64,000 nucleotides of DNA from Halobacillus salinus (GTDB lineage: Bacteria > Bacillota > Bacilli > Bacillales > Halobacillaceae): the NCBI RefSeq assembly GCF_004684905.1, contig NZ_SRJC01000001.1, positions 1,612,001 through 1,676,000 of the forward strand, given 5' to 3'. Positions 55,059 through 62,481 of this stretch are shown here, one piece after another (positions within the stretch are counted from its first letter, which is position 1; the number at the start of each line of letters is the position of its first letter). The notes beneath the pieces were generated by a model. That model worked only from the letters and a program-made list of their open reading frames with translations. It did no database searches and was not told where the DNA came from. Made by a program: the position numbers and the translations under genes.

Positions 55059-55196
55059 CTACATTAATTGGTTCATGGAAGATTTCCTATCTAACCATCG
55101 GTCTTCCGCGGTCGGACGGTACCCAGGCAATGGTGCACATTTCCTTACCCTTCTCCTTGAGATGCGTATAGTGAAAATTAAAAATTGGATCGTCAT
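55059..55196 (-). CDS. YrzI-like small protein A, 45 residues
   Basis: A perfect SD (AGGAGGTGAT) precedes the ATG at 55196 by 5 nt. The product begins MTIQFLIFTIRISRRRVRKC: the YrzI-type hydrophobic start followed by a strongly basic segment, one Cys, and an Arg/Trp/Asp-containing end. It is the first ORF after the attenuator-like leader. Role unknown; membrane-active or regulatory small protein is possible. Confidence 0.65.
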   Translation of the reverse strand: MTIQFLIFTIRISRRRVRKCAPLPGYRPTAEDRWLDRKSSMNQLM

Positions 55197-55260
55197 ATTG
55201 ATCACCTCCTAAATAGTGTGTTTATATCACAAAAGAGTAAATATACTCTCTCATTGCACA

Positions 55261-55326
55261 ATAAAAAACCACAGGGGACTCCTGTGGCTTGAGTGATTCA
55301 GTACTACTCCATAAAAAAGCCACAGG
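55261..55326 (-). promoter_or_regulatory. Two-state hairpin (attenuator-like) in the leader of the YrzI-like array
   Basis: Reading the minus strand there are three segments: 1, CCTGTGGC followed by T6 (55319-55326); 2, GCCACAGG (55281-55288); 3, CCTGTGG followed by T6 (55269-55275). Segments 2 and 3 form an intrinsic terminator (7-bp stem, 5-nt loop, T6). Segment 1 can pair with segment 2 over 8 bp and would exclude the terminator. This is the logic of transcription attenuation. The leader ORF at 55385-55459 lies upstream of segment 1. Confidence 0.6.
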
Positions 55327-55384
55327 ATTACATTACGTTCCACCTGCAGCAATTATGAGTACATATTTTCATTGTATCCGAACT

Positions 55385-55459
55385 TTATGAATAAATGATT
55401 ACCGTACTAGCGCAGGTCGATATGCAGTTCATTGAAGTGTTCATGTTCATGTTTTTCAT
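55385..55459 (-). CDS. Candidate 24-codon leader ORF before the attenuator
   Basis: ATG at 55459, GAGG 8 nt upstream, TAA at 55385-55387. It is the first ORF after the strong promoter and has a run of Met and Asn codons (MKNMNMNTSMN) then Cys/Ser/Thr codons. Its stop is about 60 nt before segment 1 of the hairpin pair, further than in classical amino-acid attenuators. An overlapping frame encodes a His/Glu alternation (KHEHEHF) without a well-placed start. Translation is unproven. Confidence 0.4.
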   Translation of the reverse strand: MKNMNMNTSMNCISTCASTVIIYS

Positions 55460-55502
55460 TTTTTCGACCTCGCTTTCCTAGTAATTTTTTCTTACACTGG
55501 AA

Positions 55503-55531
55503 ATTATATAGAAACATTTTCCTAATGTAAA
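55503..55531 (-). promoter_or_regulatory. Strong sigma-A promoter of the YrzI-like array
   Basis: On the minus strand TTTACA (55526-55531), 17-nt spacer, TATAAT (55503-55508): five of six and six of six consensus. Expected start near 55496, giving a leader of about 300 nt before the first YrzI-like ORF. Confidence 0.75.
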
Positions 55532-55571
55532 GCCATTTTTGAAATAAAAGATGTTTTCCAAGAATCATGCT

Positions 55572-56102
55572 TCAAGATACGTCATTTTCGTAGTCTGCCT
55601 GGTCCACTTCCAGATCAAGCTGATGCAAGATTCTTATTGCTTCACTCTTATCCATTTGTTTGTAATGGTGTAACCCACCAGGCTGCTCATCCTTCTCATC
55701 AGCCAATCGAACCACCTCTTGGAGAGGTGTCCTTTTCCCATTCAATTCAAATGGCAGATAGCTATCTGTATGCAATAAGACAGCCAGTGAAACTTCCTTC
55801 GCGACGGTTCTATCCTCACCGAGCCTGATCAATAACTTATGTGCGCGCTCTGCACCTTTTATAGCATGGATATCATGCTTACGGTATTCTTCATAGTCCC
55901 ACTTACCGTCTCGGTACCATTCATAATGCCCCATATCGTGCAGCAAGGCGGACTTCGTTGCCAGGTCGGGATCTACGCCTGCCTCGACAGCCATCTCCAG
56001 AGCGTAACCAGCGACGGTGACCGCGTGATGAATGCCGGATCTTTGGAGATACTTCTGAGTAATCCGATGTTTGAACACGTCCACTAGTGTAACTTTCCGC
56101 AT
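55572..56102 (-). CDS. HD-domain phosphohydrolase
   Basis: The 176 residues carry the HD metal site: His25-His26 in RSGIHHAVTVAGYAL, His55-Asp56 in LLHDMGHYEW, and a later Asp in VVRLADEKDE. Such proteins hydrolyse nucleotides or other phosphates in the cytosol. TTGGAGGTGATC precedes the ATG. No terminator is clear after the stop before the array promoter 40 bp downstream, so readthrough into the array is possible. Exact substrate unknown. Confidence 0.85.
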   Translation of the reverse strand: MRKVTLVDVFKHRITQKYLQRSGIHHAVTVAGYALEMAVEAGVDPDLATKSALLHDMGHYEWYRDGKWDYEEYRKHDIHAIKGAERAHKLLIRLGEDRTVAKEVSLAVLLHTDSYLPFELNGKRTPLQEVVRLADEKDEQPGGLHHYKQMDKSEAIRILHQLDLEVDQADYENDVS

Positions 56103-56220
56103 ACGATCACCTCCAAGTTTGAAAGAATCATATCATGTTCCTGTTACCTTCACAAGCAATGTAGACAAGAGGTTTACGTTCAAACCCTGTAAGGAAAATA
56201 CAGGAGAAGGAGGAATGTTC

Positions 56221-56970
56221 ATGGACCACTCTAAAGAAGTCGTACTCATTACCGGAGCTAGCAACGGCATTGGAAAAGGTTTATCACTAGCCTATGCAAA
56301 AAGGGGAGCTAAGGTTATTGGTTGTGATATAGATGAAGAAAATGGCAGGAAATTATCCAAAGAAGCAAACGAATTATCGGGTACCTTTCTATTTTATCCC
56401 TGTGATGTTTCCAATCCGCAAGCTATCTCACAGCTAATCAAGCAATTGGAGACTGATCATCAGATTCCGACCATTTTAATAAACAATGCTGGGATAAGCG
56501 AATTCAAGAACATATTTGAATCCTGGGTTGAGGACTGGGACGAAATAATAAACACCAACTTGCGCAGTGTATTCTTATTTTCTAAGTTAACGAGCAGCCT
56601 TTGGAAAGGAATGCAGATCAAAGGTAGGATCATTAATATTGCCTCGACCAGAGCCAGCATGTCAGAACCGAATTCTGAAGGATATGCTGCCAGCAAAGGA
56701 GGCATAATTGCCCTGACTCACGCACTTGCTGCATCCCTCACCTCTTACGATATTAGAGTTAATTCCATAAGCCCAGGTTGGATCCATACAGGCGACCTTA
56801 GCGAATTAAGAAATGTAGATCACGAACAACATTTATCAAACCGAGTAGGACGAGTGGAAGACATCGCGAAGGCAGCCTTTTACTTAGCAGATGCCGAGAA
56901 TGACTTTGTGAATGGCGAAAATATTGTGGTGGACGGGGGCATGACAAGGAAGATGATTTACGAGCATTAA
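56221..56970 (+). CDS. Short-chain dehydrogenase/reductase
   Basis: Start at 56221 (MDHSKEVVLITGASNGIGKG) has AGGAGG 7 nt upstream; 249 residues. Cofactor motif TGASNGIG, an acidic residue at the end of strand two (GCDIDEE) that suggests NAD+ preference, NNAGISE, catalytic Ser in IASTRAS, and YAASKGG (YxxxK). Complete active site. The C-terminus VNGENIVVDGGMTRKM is typical. Probably a 3-oxoacyl-ACP reductase-like or sugar alcohol dehydrogenase; substrate not assignable. Confidence 0.88.
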   Translation: MDHSKEVVLITGASNGIGKGLSLAYAKRGAKVIGCDIDEENGRKLSKEANELSGTFLFYPCDVSNPQAISQLIKQLETDHQIPTILINNAGISEFKNIFESWVEDWDEIINTNLRSVFLFSKLTSSLWKGMQIKGRIINIASTRASMSEPNSEGYAASKGGIIALTHALAASLTSYDIRVNSISPGWIHTGDLSELRNVDHEQHLSNRVGRVEDIAKAAFYLADAENDFVNGENIVVDGGMTRKMIYEH

Positions 56971-57051
56971 AATAAAGCCGGTTTAGTATAAGTTTTGTAC
57001 GGGTAACAGTATTGTAACAAAACATTAACAATCACTGTGGAGGCGAATAAT

Positions 57052-57384
57052 TTGAAAGAGCTTTACTCGTATCAAATTGAATTCCACCAGCCTTTAACAA
57101 CGAATCAGATTTTGAAGCTCCATAAACTGATTGGGTCCAATAATCTTCAAATGTACTTACATCAGAGACAATCCATTGCTGATGCTGGTCATTTCCCGAA
57201 GCTATTATCTTTCTTCTTATTAATGGATCTAGACCAGCCCGTTATTTTGATCATAGATGGGGAAAATGTAGAAACTGTTTTTGCAGAGGTAGAAGATTCT
57301 TGGAAAGATCGGGTGGAACAAACAAGATGCCGTAAGCGGTACACCGAATCAATGATGAGCGATCAAACTTCTATAGTTGTATAA
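57052..57384 (+). CDS. Hypothetical protein with HPr-like layout, 110 residues
   Basis: TTG at 57052 has GGAGG 8 nt upstream; the GTG at 57037 precedes the SD. The layout (strand YSYQIEF, helix NQILKLHKLIG, strand LQMYLHQRQS, helix, strand PVILIIDGENVETVFAEVE) follows the HPr fold, and VILIIDG-E-N is close to the HPr strand-Gly turn. The active-site pattern H-x-R-P is not preserved (FHQPLTT), nor is a clear Ser46 site. So it may be a regulatory HPr-like protein or unrelated. It is followed after 24 nt by a small membrane protein gene. Confidence 0.55.
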   Translation: MKELYSYQIEFHQPLTTNQILKLHKLIGSNNLQMYLHQRQSIADAGHFPKLLSFFLLMDLDQPVILIIDGENVETVFAEVEDSWKDRVEQTRCRKRYTESMMSDQTSIVV

Positions 57385-57408
57385 TATTTGTACAAGAGGT
57401 GAATAGAC

Positions 57409-57585
57409 ATGAAAGAAGATCGTGATGTGGACATAGAGAAACAAGACCGTGATATTGAAGTAAAGGAAAAGAAAACCGATTCCAGTAAGGTCGGCGTAGC
57501 AGCTATCAAATACATTACCTATTTAATTATCTTCTTCGGTATCCTATGGTTCCTCATTAATTATGTCTTCGGAAGACTACTTTAA
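57409..57585 (+). CDS. Small single-pass membrane protein, 58 residues
   Basis: AAGAGGTGA is 7 nt before the ATG at 57409. The N-terminal half is highly charged (MKEDRDVDIEKQDRDIEVKE) and the C-terminal half is a single membrane helix (YLIIFFGILWFLINYVF) with a short GRLL tail, a tail-anchored arrangement. Probably in one unit with the HPr-like gene and ended by a good terminator. No family was recognised. Confidence 0.75.
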   Translation: MKEDRDVDIEKQDRDIEVKEKKTDSSKVGVAAIKYITYLIIFFGILWFLINYVFGRLL

Positions 57586-57589
57586 CTAG

Positions 57590-57620
57590 AAACGACCAAG
57601 CCTATGCTTGGTCGTTTTTT
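57590..57620 (+). terminator. Terminator of the HPr-like/membrane protein unit
   Basis: A perfect 12-bp stem AAACGACCAAGC/GCTTGGTCGTTT (57590-57601 with 57606-57617), 4-nt loop, T6. Confidence 0.93.
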
Positions 57621-57795
57621 CTGTATAACCAAACTGGAACAAGCCATTACTTCGTACGTCTATCTGACACGATTTGCGACAGTTCAAATTCGTTGATCAC
57701 ACCCATTCACTCCCCTTTTGTAAGTTACCTTTATCATAGCTTCCTGGGAAAAATCCTCCCACAGCCAAGAGAGTGAATATGAATCAGTCTTAAGA

Positions 57796-57830
57796 ACGAA
57801 AAAACCTCCTCCCTATATAAGGAGGAGGTC
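57796..57830 (-). terminator. Terminator of the corA-type gene
   Basis: A 9-bp stem ACCTCCTCC/GGAGGAGGT (57804-57812 with 57821-57829) is followed by TTTTTTCG on the minus strand. Confidence 0.9.
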
Positions 57831-57832
57831 TT

Positions 57833-58783
57833 TCAATCGAACCAACCTTTGTTTTTAAACCAACGATACATTCCGAACGCAATACCAATCATTATAGCCC
57901 ATACACCAAAATAGCCGAATTCCCATTGTAGTTCTGGCATATTTCGAAAGTTCATTCCATAAATTCCTACGATAAACGTGAGAGGCATAAAGATCACAGA
58001 TATTACCGTCAGAATCTGCATAGTGCGGTTCGTCTGGTGTGAGTTTAAGGAAAGGTAGCTATCCCTAATGTCCTGGGTCATTTCCCTATTAGAAGCAATG
58101 ATATCTGCAACCTTGATCAAGTGATCGTGGATATCAGCAAAGTATTCCCTTCTTTCTCTTACACCATCCAGGTGGTGGGTGTTAAGAATCCGGTAAAGTA
58201 AGTCCCTCATCGGATGAACGGTCTGTCTCAAAGTCAACAACTCACTTCTCCGATCGAAAAGTTCGTCAAGAAGCCGCTCCATAGATAGGTTCTTTGTATT
58301 ATCCTCGATTTCGTTAATATGGTCCTCAATCCGATAAACGATCGGGAAATAATTATCAACCACTTTGTCTAAGATTTGATGGAGAATAAAATACTCATCC
58401 ACCTCTTCCTTATGCCTACTTTTGAATAACATTTGTCTTGCCGTTTCAAGAGACCGGGCAGGCTTCTTATGGAAAGTAACAATGTAGCACTCTCCTAAGA
58501 ATATGTTAATCTCTTCCCTTTCCAACGTTTTCGGATGAATGGAATGAATGACAAAAAATGTGTGGTCATCATAATAGTCTAATTTAGGACGTTGCAATTC
58601 ATGTAGACAGTCCTCTACAGCTAGAGGGTGGAAATGAAAGAAGCTCTCTAACAGCTCCACTTCTCCGCTAGTGGGAGATTCAAAGTCAACCCAATACCAA
58701 TCCCACTCCTTCTCTGACAGCTGCTTGAGAGAAAGATCATCTTGCAGCCCATTACCTTTCGAATAAGCAGCTACCTTTATCAT
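57833..58783 (-). CDS. corA: CorA-family divalent cation transporter
   Basis: Pentameric Mg2+/Co2+/Ni2+ channel. The 316 residues have a long cytoplasmic domain (about 1-250), two C-terminal membrane helices and the diagnostic YGMNFRNMPEL (GMN) loop between them. The pore-lining helix VISVIFMPLTFIVGIYGMN fits CorA. Likely counterpart YfjQ of B. subtilis. AAAGGGTGA is before the ATG. No Mg2+ riboswitch is seen in the short upstream region. Confidence 0.93.
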   Translation of the reverse strand: MIKVAAYSKGNGLQDDLSLKQLSEKEWDWYWVDFESPTSGEVELLESFFHFHPLAVEDCLHELQRPKLDYYDDHTFFVIHSIHPKTLEREEINIFLGECYIVTFHKKPARSLETARQMLFKSRHKEEVDEYFILHQILDKVVDNYFPIVYRIEDHINEIEDNTKNLSMERLLDELFDRRSELLTLRQTVHPMRDLLYRILNTHHLDGVRERREYFADIHDHLIKVADIIASNREMTQDIRDSYLSLNSHQTNRTMQILTVISVIFMPLTFIVGIYGMNFRNMPELQWEFGYFGVWAIMIGIAFGMYRWFKNKGWFD

Positions 58784-58914
58784 GCAATCACCCTTTTCTT
58801 ATGTAAGTTTACTTTTTTCACTATACCCTACCATACACTATCAAAAACTTTGTGTGCTATGAACATAGATCCATATGTTAAAATATAGGGAGAATGCGTC
58901 AAAGGAGATTCAAA

Positions 58915-59481
58915 ATGGCAAAGACAGTCACCAATTTAAAAGGGGTCAGAGTTGTACTTAGAACGATCGAAGATGATGATATTCCAGCCCTTTGGAAAAT
59001 GATCTACCAAGACGAACCGGAGTGGAAGAAGTGGGACGCGCCTTATTATCCGCTTGAACCTCATACACTAGATAGTTATAGAAGCCATGAATATGCGAGA
59101 CAGCAACGATTAGCCTTCGGAGAGCCTGACTCACGGTTAATCATTGAAGTCGACGGTCACGTCATCGGTACGGTAACGTATTATTGGGAACACAAGCCTT
59201 CTCTTTGGTTAGAAGTAGGAATTGGCATTTACGACTCGGACTACTGGAACGGCGGTTACGGAACGGAGGCCCTTTCATTATGGATAGACCACCTTTTTCA
59301 AATACTCCCCTTAGCTAGAGTAGGGCTGACAACTTGGTCTAGGAACGAGAGAATGATGAGAGTAGCTGAAAAGTTAGGAATGAAAATGGAAGGAAGACTT
59401 CGTAAAACAAGACTATATGAAGGAGAGTATTATGACTCCATTCGTATGGGGATCTTAAGAGAAGAATGGAACTTTGGATGA
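58915..59481 (+). CDS. GNAT-family N-acetyltransferase (RimJ/RimL type)
   Basis: Start at 58915 (MAKTVTNLKGVRVVLRTIED) follows AAAGGAG by 8 nt; 188 residues. The opening V-R-L-R-x-x-x-x-D-D pattern, the acetyl-CoA motif YWNGGYGTEAL (about 115-125) and RNERMMRVAEKLGMKMEGR are those of RimJ/RimL-like GNATs. Substrate unknown: protein N-termini, amino acids or antibiotics are possible in this family. Shares a terminator with ppaC. Confidence 0.88.
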   Translation: MAKTVTNLKGVRVVLRTIEDDDIPALWKMIYQDEPEWKKWDAPYYPLEPHTLDSYRSHEYARQQRLAFGEPDSRLIIEVDGHVIGTVTYYWEHKPSLWLEVGIGIYDSDYWNGGYGTEALSLWIDHLFQILPLARVGLTTWSRNERMMRVAEKLGMKMEGRLRKTRLYEGEYYDSIRMGILREEWNFG

Positions 59482-59497
59482 CCCTTTCCTTTCCCAT

Positions 59498-59535
59498 AAA
59501 AAAGCGATCACCAGCAATTGGTGACCGCTTTTTTT
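59498..59535. terminator. Bidirectional terminator between the GNAT gene and ppaC
   Basis: A 15-bp stem (59498-59512 with 59520-59534, one mismatch) with a 7-nt loop and flanking A and T runs. Confidence 0.88.
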
Positions 59536-59536
59536 A

Positions 59537-60463
59537 TTATGCAAAATGTTGATTAAGAGGTGGAACGATTTGTTTCTTACGGGAAACGACGCCTTCAAGA
59601 ACGGCTTGATTTCCATCCAATGTCACACCAAAAGCTTCTTCAACCGCAGTTGCTGCTTGTCCCAATGAAAGTACGGTGGAATCATTTTCGAGAATATCTG
59701 TGATAACCAACAGGAATAGATCAAGCTCTTTACTGGAAATAACAGAGTCGATTGCCTTTTCCAGTTCAGATTGAAGCTTCAGAACGTCACCTGTTTCCAC
59801 AGTGTTCACCTGAGCGATTTCAACTTTTTTACCGCCCATTTCAAATTCCTTCGCGTCAAGAGAAATCAGTTCCTCTGCACTCTTGTCACTGATATCTGCA
59901 CCTGCTTTAAGCATGTCCAATCCATACCCTTCAGCATCCACACCAGCGATTTCTGCAAGTTCTTCCGCAGCTTGTCGATCTTCATCTGTACAAGTAGGAG
60001 ATTTGAACAATAGAGAGTCAGAGATAATAGCAGATAGCATGAGACCAGCCATATCCTTAGGAACTTCTACGCCTTTTTCTTTATACAGTTTATTCAAAAT
60101 CGTTGCTGTACACCCAACAGGCTCCGCGCGATAGTATAGAGGACCTTTTGTTTCGAAGTTTGCGATTCGGTGGTGATCGATAACTTCCAGAACTTGCACC
60201 TCATCAATATCTTCCGCACTTTGTTGGCGCTCGTTATGGTCGACTAGAATAACTTGCTCTACTTCATCAGAAACACGCTCTACCATTTTCGGCGCTTCTA
60301 CACTGAACTTATCCAATGCAAATTGTGTTTCCCCATTAACTTCACCAAGTCTAACCGCTTCAACATCTTCTCCTAGTTCTTTCTTTAAGTTGGCATATAC
60401 GAGTGCTGAAGTAATCGTGTCTGTATCTGGATTTTTGTGTCCAAAAATAAATGTTTTACTCAT
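59537..60463 (-). CDS. ppaC: Manganese-dependent inorganic pyrophosphatase (family II)
   Basis: Hydrolyses pyrophosphate made in biosynthesis. Start at 60463 ([20 protein letters not shown]) follows AAAGG by 9 nt; 308 residues, one fewer than B. subtilis PpaC as remembered. Metal motifs [20 protein letters not shown] and the C-terminal substrate-binding [11 protein letters not shown] are all present. DHH-type two-domain architecture with no CBS insert, so it should be the non-regulated form. Confidence 0.95.
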   Translation of the reverse strand: MSKTFIFGHKNPDTDTITSALVYANLKKELGEDVEAVRLGEVNGETQFALDKFSVEAPKMVERVSDEVEQVILVDHNERQQSAEDIDEVQVLEVIDHHRIANFETKGPLYYRAEPVGCTATILNKLYKEKGVEVPKDMAGLMLSAIISDSLLFKSPTCTDEDRQAAEELAEIAGVDAEGYGLDMLKAGADISDKSAEELISLDAKEFEMGGKKVEIAQVNTVETGDVLKLQSELEKAIDSVISSKELDLFLLVITDILENDSTVLSLGQAATAVEEAFGVTLDGNQAVLEGVVSRKKQIVPPLNQHFA

Positions 60464-60552
60464 TTCAGTCATCCTTTCTCTTCATAGTATGTAGCCGTAA
60501 CAGCTTTCACAGACACGATTATAAAGGAAAATTAGTTCTACGTCCATCTTTC

Positions 60553-60936
60553 TCAGTGTTTCCTATAGGTTATTTGCTTAACGTAAAGGGAAGTAATAAT
60601 GATGTACCCTAATATAATCTGCGAAACGACTCCTACCGCTCCATTTGTAACCATGTAAGAGGGAAGTACGGACTCTACTCGGATGATATAAGGAACACTT
60701 ATCAAATACAGAACCGGTACACCGAAAAGGATCATCCTTTTCCACTCCACTCGAAATTCTGCCGAGTTGTCCCATGCCAAAATACAACCAACAGGAATAT
60801 AGATAAGCTGGTGAATCGTTACATACATCATCAAATTGAAAGAATGGTCCCCCACCTTCCACTGCGATTCTAGAAACGATATAACAAATAGGTAAACAGA
60901 CAGAGTTATTCCCTTCTTATAAGAGTGCGCTCTCAT
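60553..60936 (-). CDS. Hypothetical four-helix membrane protein, 127 residues
   Basis: Start at 60936 (MRAHSYKKGITLSVYLFVIS) follows AAAGGGGATTG; the longer frame has no SD. Four hydrophobic segments span most of the protein, separated by short loops with EFRVEWKR and VESVLPSYMV. No family was recognised. The neighbours, ppaC and a glutamine synthetase gene, give no clue. Confidence 0.6.
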   Translation of the reverse strand: MRAHSYKKGITLSVYLFVISFLESQWKVGDHSFNLMMYVTIHQLIYIPVGCILAWDNSAEFRVEWKRMILFGVPVLYLISVPYIIRVESVLPSYMVTNGAVGVVSQIILGYIIITSLYVKQITYRKH

Positions 60937-61043
60937 AGCCAATCCCCTTCTTTCTATGAAAAAGTTATATTCTATGATTACTAGGTTTATTATCAAAAAA
61001 TTCGGGAAATGATAAAAAGATGTTTGGAATCCGCTACACATTA

Positions 61044-61060
61044 TGTTAGAATTCCTTACA
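61044..61060. promoter_or_regulatory. GlnR/TnrA-type operator upstream of glnA
   Basis: TGTTAGAATTCCTTACA is an exact match to the established GlnR/TnrA consensus TGTNA-N7-TNACA. It lies about 60 nt before the glutamine synthetase start. A weaker related sequence is at 61021-61038. Confidence 0.65.
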
Positions 61061-61121
61061 TAGAAACAATAAGAAAGACGAACTATCGTTTTTCAAAATA
61101 CATTTAAAGAGAGGGTCTTGT

Positions 61122-62432
61122 ATGACACATACCAAGGAAACGATTAAGCAGCAAGTTCAAGAAAACAATGTTGAGTTCATTCTACTAGAATTTACAGACA
61201 TGCTTGGAGACACGAAGAACGTAGAACTTCCTATTGAGGAACTAGATATGGTCCTTAATAATGAAGCAATGTTCGACAGTTCTTCCATCTCTGGATTTTC
61301 TGCGATTCAAGAAAGCGATATGTATCTTGTTCCAGACTTAGATACATTCTTAGTATTGCCATCCCAAATCGAAGAGGATCGCAGTGTTCGTTTCATTTGT
61401 GACATTTATAAACCAGATGGAACTCCATTTGAAGGAGACCCACGATATATTCTTAAACGTGCGATGCAAGAAGCGGAAGACATGGGCTATACGGTAAACG
61501 TAGGTCCTGAACCTGAATTCTTCCTATTTAAATTGAACGAAGATGGTTATCCAATCAGCAAGATGAATGACCGCGGTGGTTACTTCGATTCTTCACCAAA
61601 GGATAAAGGAGATAAAGTCCGCCGAGATATCGTTCGTACACTGAAGAAGTATGGTTTCGAAATGGAAGCTTCCCACCACGAAGTAGCGATGGGTCAACAT
61701 GAGATCAACTTCCGTTTTGACAACATGCTGAAAACAGCTGATAACATTCAAACATTCAAGAACGTTGTAAAAGATATCGCGACGAATCATGACTATCATG
61801 CTACATTCATGCCTAAACCGATTGCAGGCGAGAACGGTTCCGGTATGCACTGTCACCTCTCTCTATTCAAAGACGGAGACAGCGTGTTCTATGATGAAGA
61901 CGCAGAAGATGGCGTATCTAAGACAATGAAACACTTTATCGCCGGCATTCTACACCACGCTAGTGCCATTGCTGCCATCACGAACCCTAACGTTAACTCA
62001 TACAAACGTCTAGTGCCTGGTTATGAAGCTCCGGTCAGCGTAGCTTGGTCACACTCTAACCGTAGTTGTATGATGCGTGTTCCAACTACTCGCGGTAAAG
62101 GTACTCGTTTCGAAGTTCGTAACCCGGACCCAACAGCGAACCCTTACTTGACACTAGCTGTATTGATCCAAGCAGGACTGGAAGGAATTCGTAATGAGCT
62201 AGATGCTGGTAAAGCAGAAAGCCGTAACCTTTACGAAGTAGAAGATGACAGTGTACCAACACTTCCTACTAACCTAAAAGAAGCGATTAACGCTCTGAAG
62301 AAAGACGAAGTCCTTCTGAATGCACTTGGTGATCACACTTCCGAACAGTACATCTGTGCAAAAGAAGAAGAGTGGACAGAGTATTCACTGATTGTTAGTA
62401 AGTGGGAAATTGAGAAATATATGAACAAGTAA
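61122..62432 (+). CDS. glnA: Type I glutamine synthetase
   Basis: Makes glutamine from glutamate, ammonia and ATP. The 436 residues contain GPEPEFFLF (metal ligands), EASHHEVAMGQHEINF, the ammonium/metal histidine in ENGSGMHCHLSLF, and NSYKRLVPGYEAP with the flap Glu. The arginine-rich late segment differs from the common type (RVPTTRGKGTRFEVRNPD rather than RIPASRG...RVEVR), a distinguishing feature. There is no glnR gene upstream, unlike the glnRA operon. A GlnR/TnrA-type box lies upstream. Halobacillus halophilus is known to have two glutamine synthetase genes, one salt-responsive; this could be either. Confidence 0.93.
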   Translation: MTHTKETIKQQVQENNVEFILLEFTDMLGDTKNVELPIEELDMVLNNEAMFDSSSISGFSAIQESDMYLVPDLDTFLVLPSQIEEDRSVRFICDIYKPDGTPFEGDPRYILKRAMQEAEDMGYTVNVGPEPEFFLFKLNEDGYPISKMNDRGGYFDSSPKDKGDKVRRDIVRTLKKYGFEMEASHHEVAMGQHEINFRFDNMLKTADNIQTFKNVVKDIATNHDYHATFMPKPIAGENGSGMHCHLSLFKDGDSVFYDEDAEDGVSKTMKHFIAGILHHASAIAAITNPNVNSYKRLVPGYEAPVSVAWSHSNRSCMMRVPTTRGKGTRFEVRNPDPTANPYLTLAVLIQAGLEGIRNELDAGKAESRNLYEVEDDSVPTLPTNLKEAINALKKDEVLLNALGDHTSEQYICAKEEEWTEYSLIVSKWEIEKYMNK

Positions 62433-62441
62433 TGACCAACC

Positions 62442-62481
62442 AAAAAAGAGCATTCTCAAGTACTTGAGAATGCTCTTTTTT
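62442..62481. terminator. Bidirectional terminator between glnA and the RsgA-type gene
   Basis: A perfect palindrome AAAAAAGAGCATTCTCAAGT and its reverse complement (62442-62461 and 62462-62481) with T6. Confidence 0.93.

Noticed and set aside
55385-55525. Alternative 36-codon ORF with a His-Glu alternation starting near 55517
   Set aside because: Its start codon lies inside the promoter spacer, upstream of the expected transcript start, so it would not be translated from that promoter.
57621-57795. Possible 19-codon minus-strand ORF with AAGGGGAG before ATG
   Set aside because: SD is too close to the ATG, the frame is very short and there is no terminator or family to support it.
57700-58914. 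Magnesium riboswitch near corA or the CNNM gene
   Set aside because: The upstream regions of both genes (about 105-130 bp) are too short and show no M-box-like structure.
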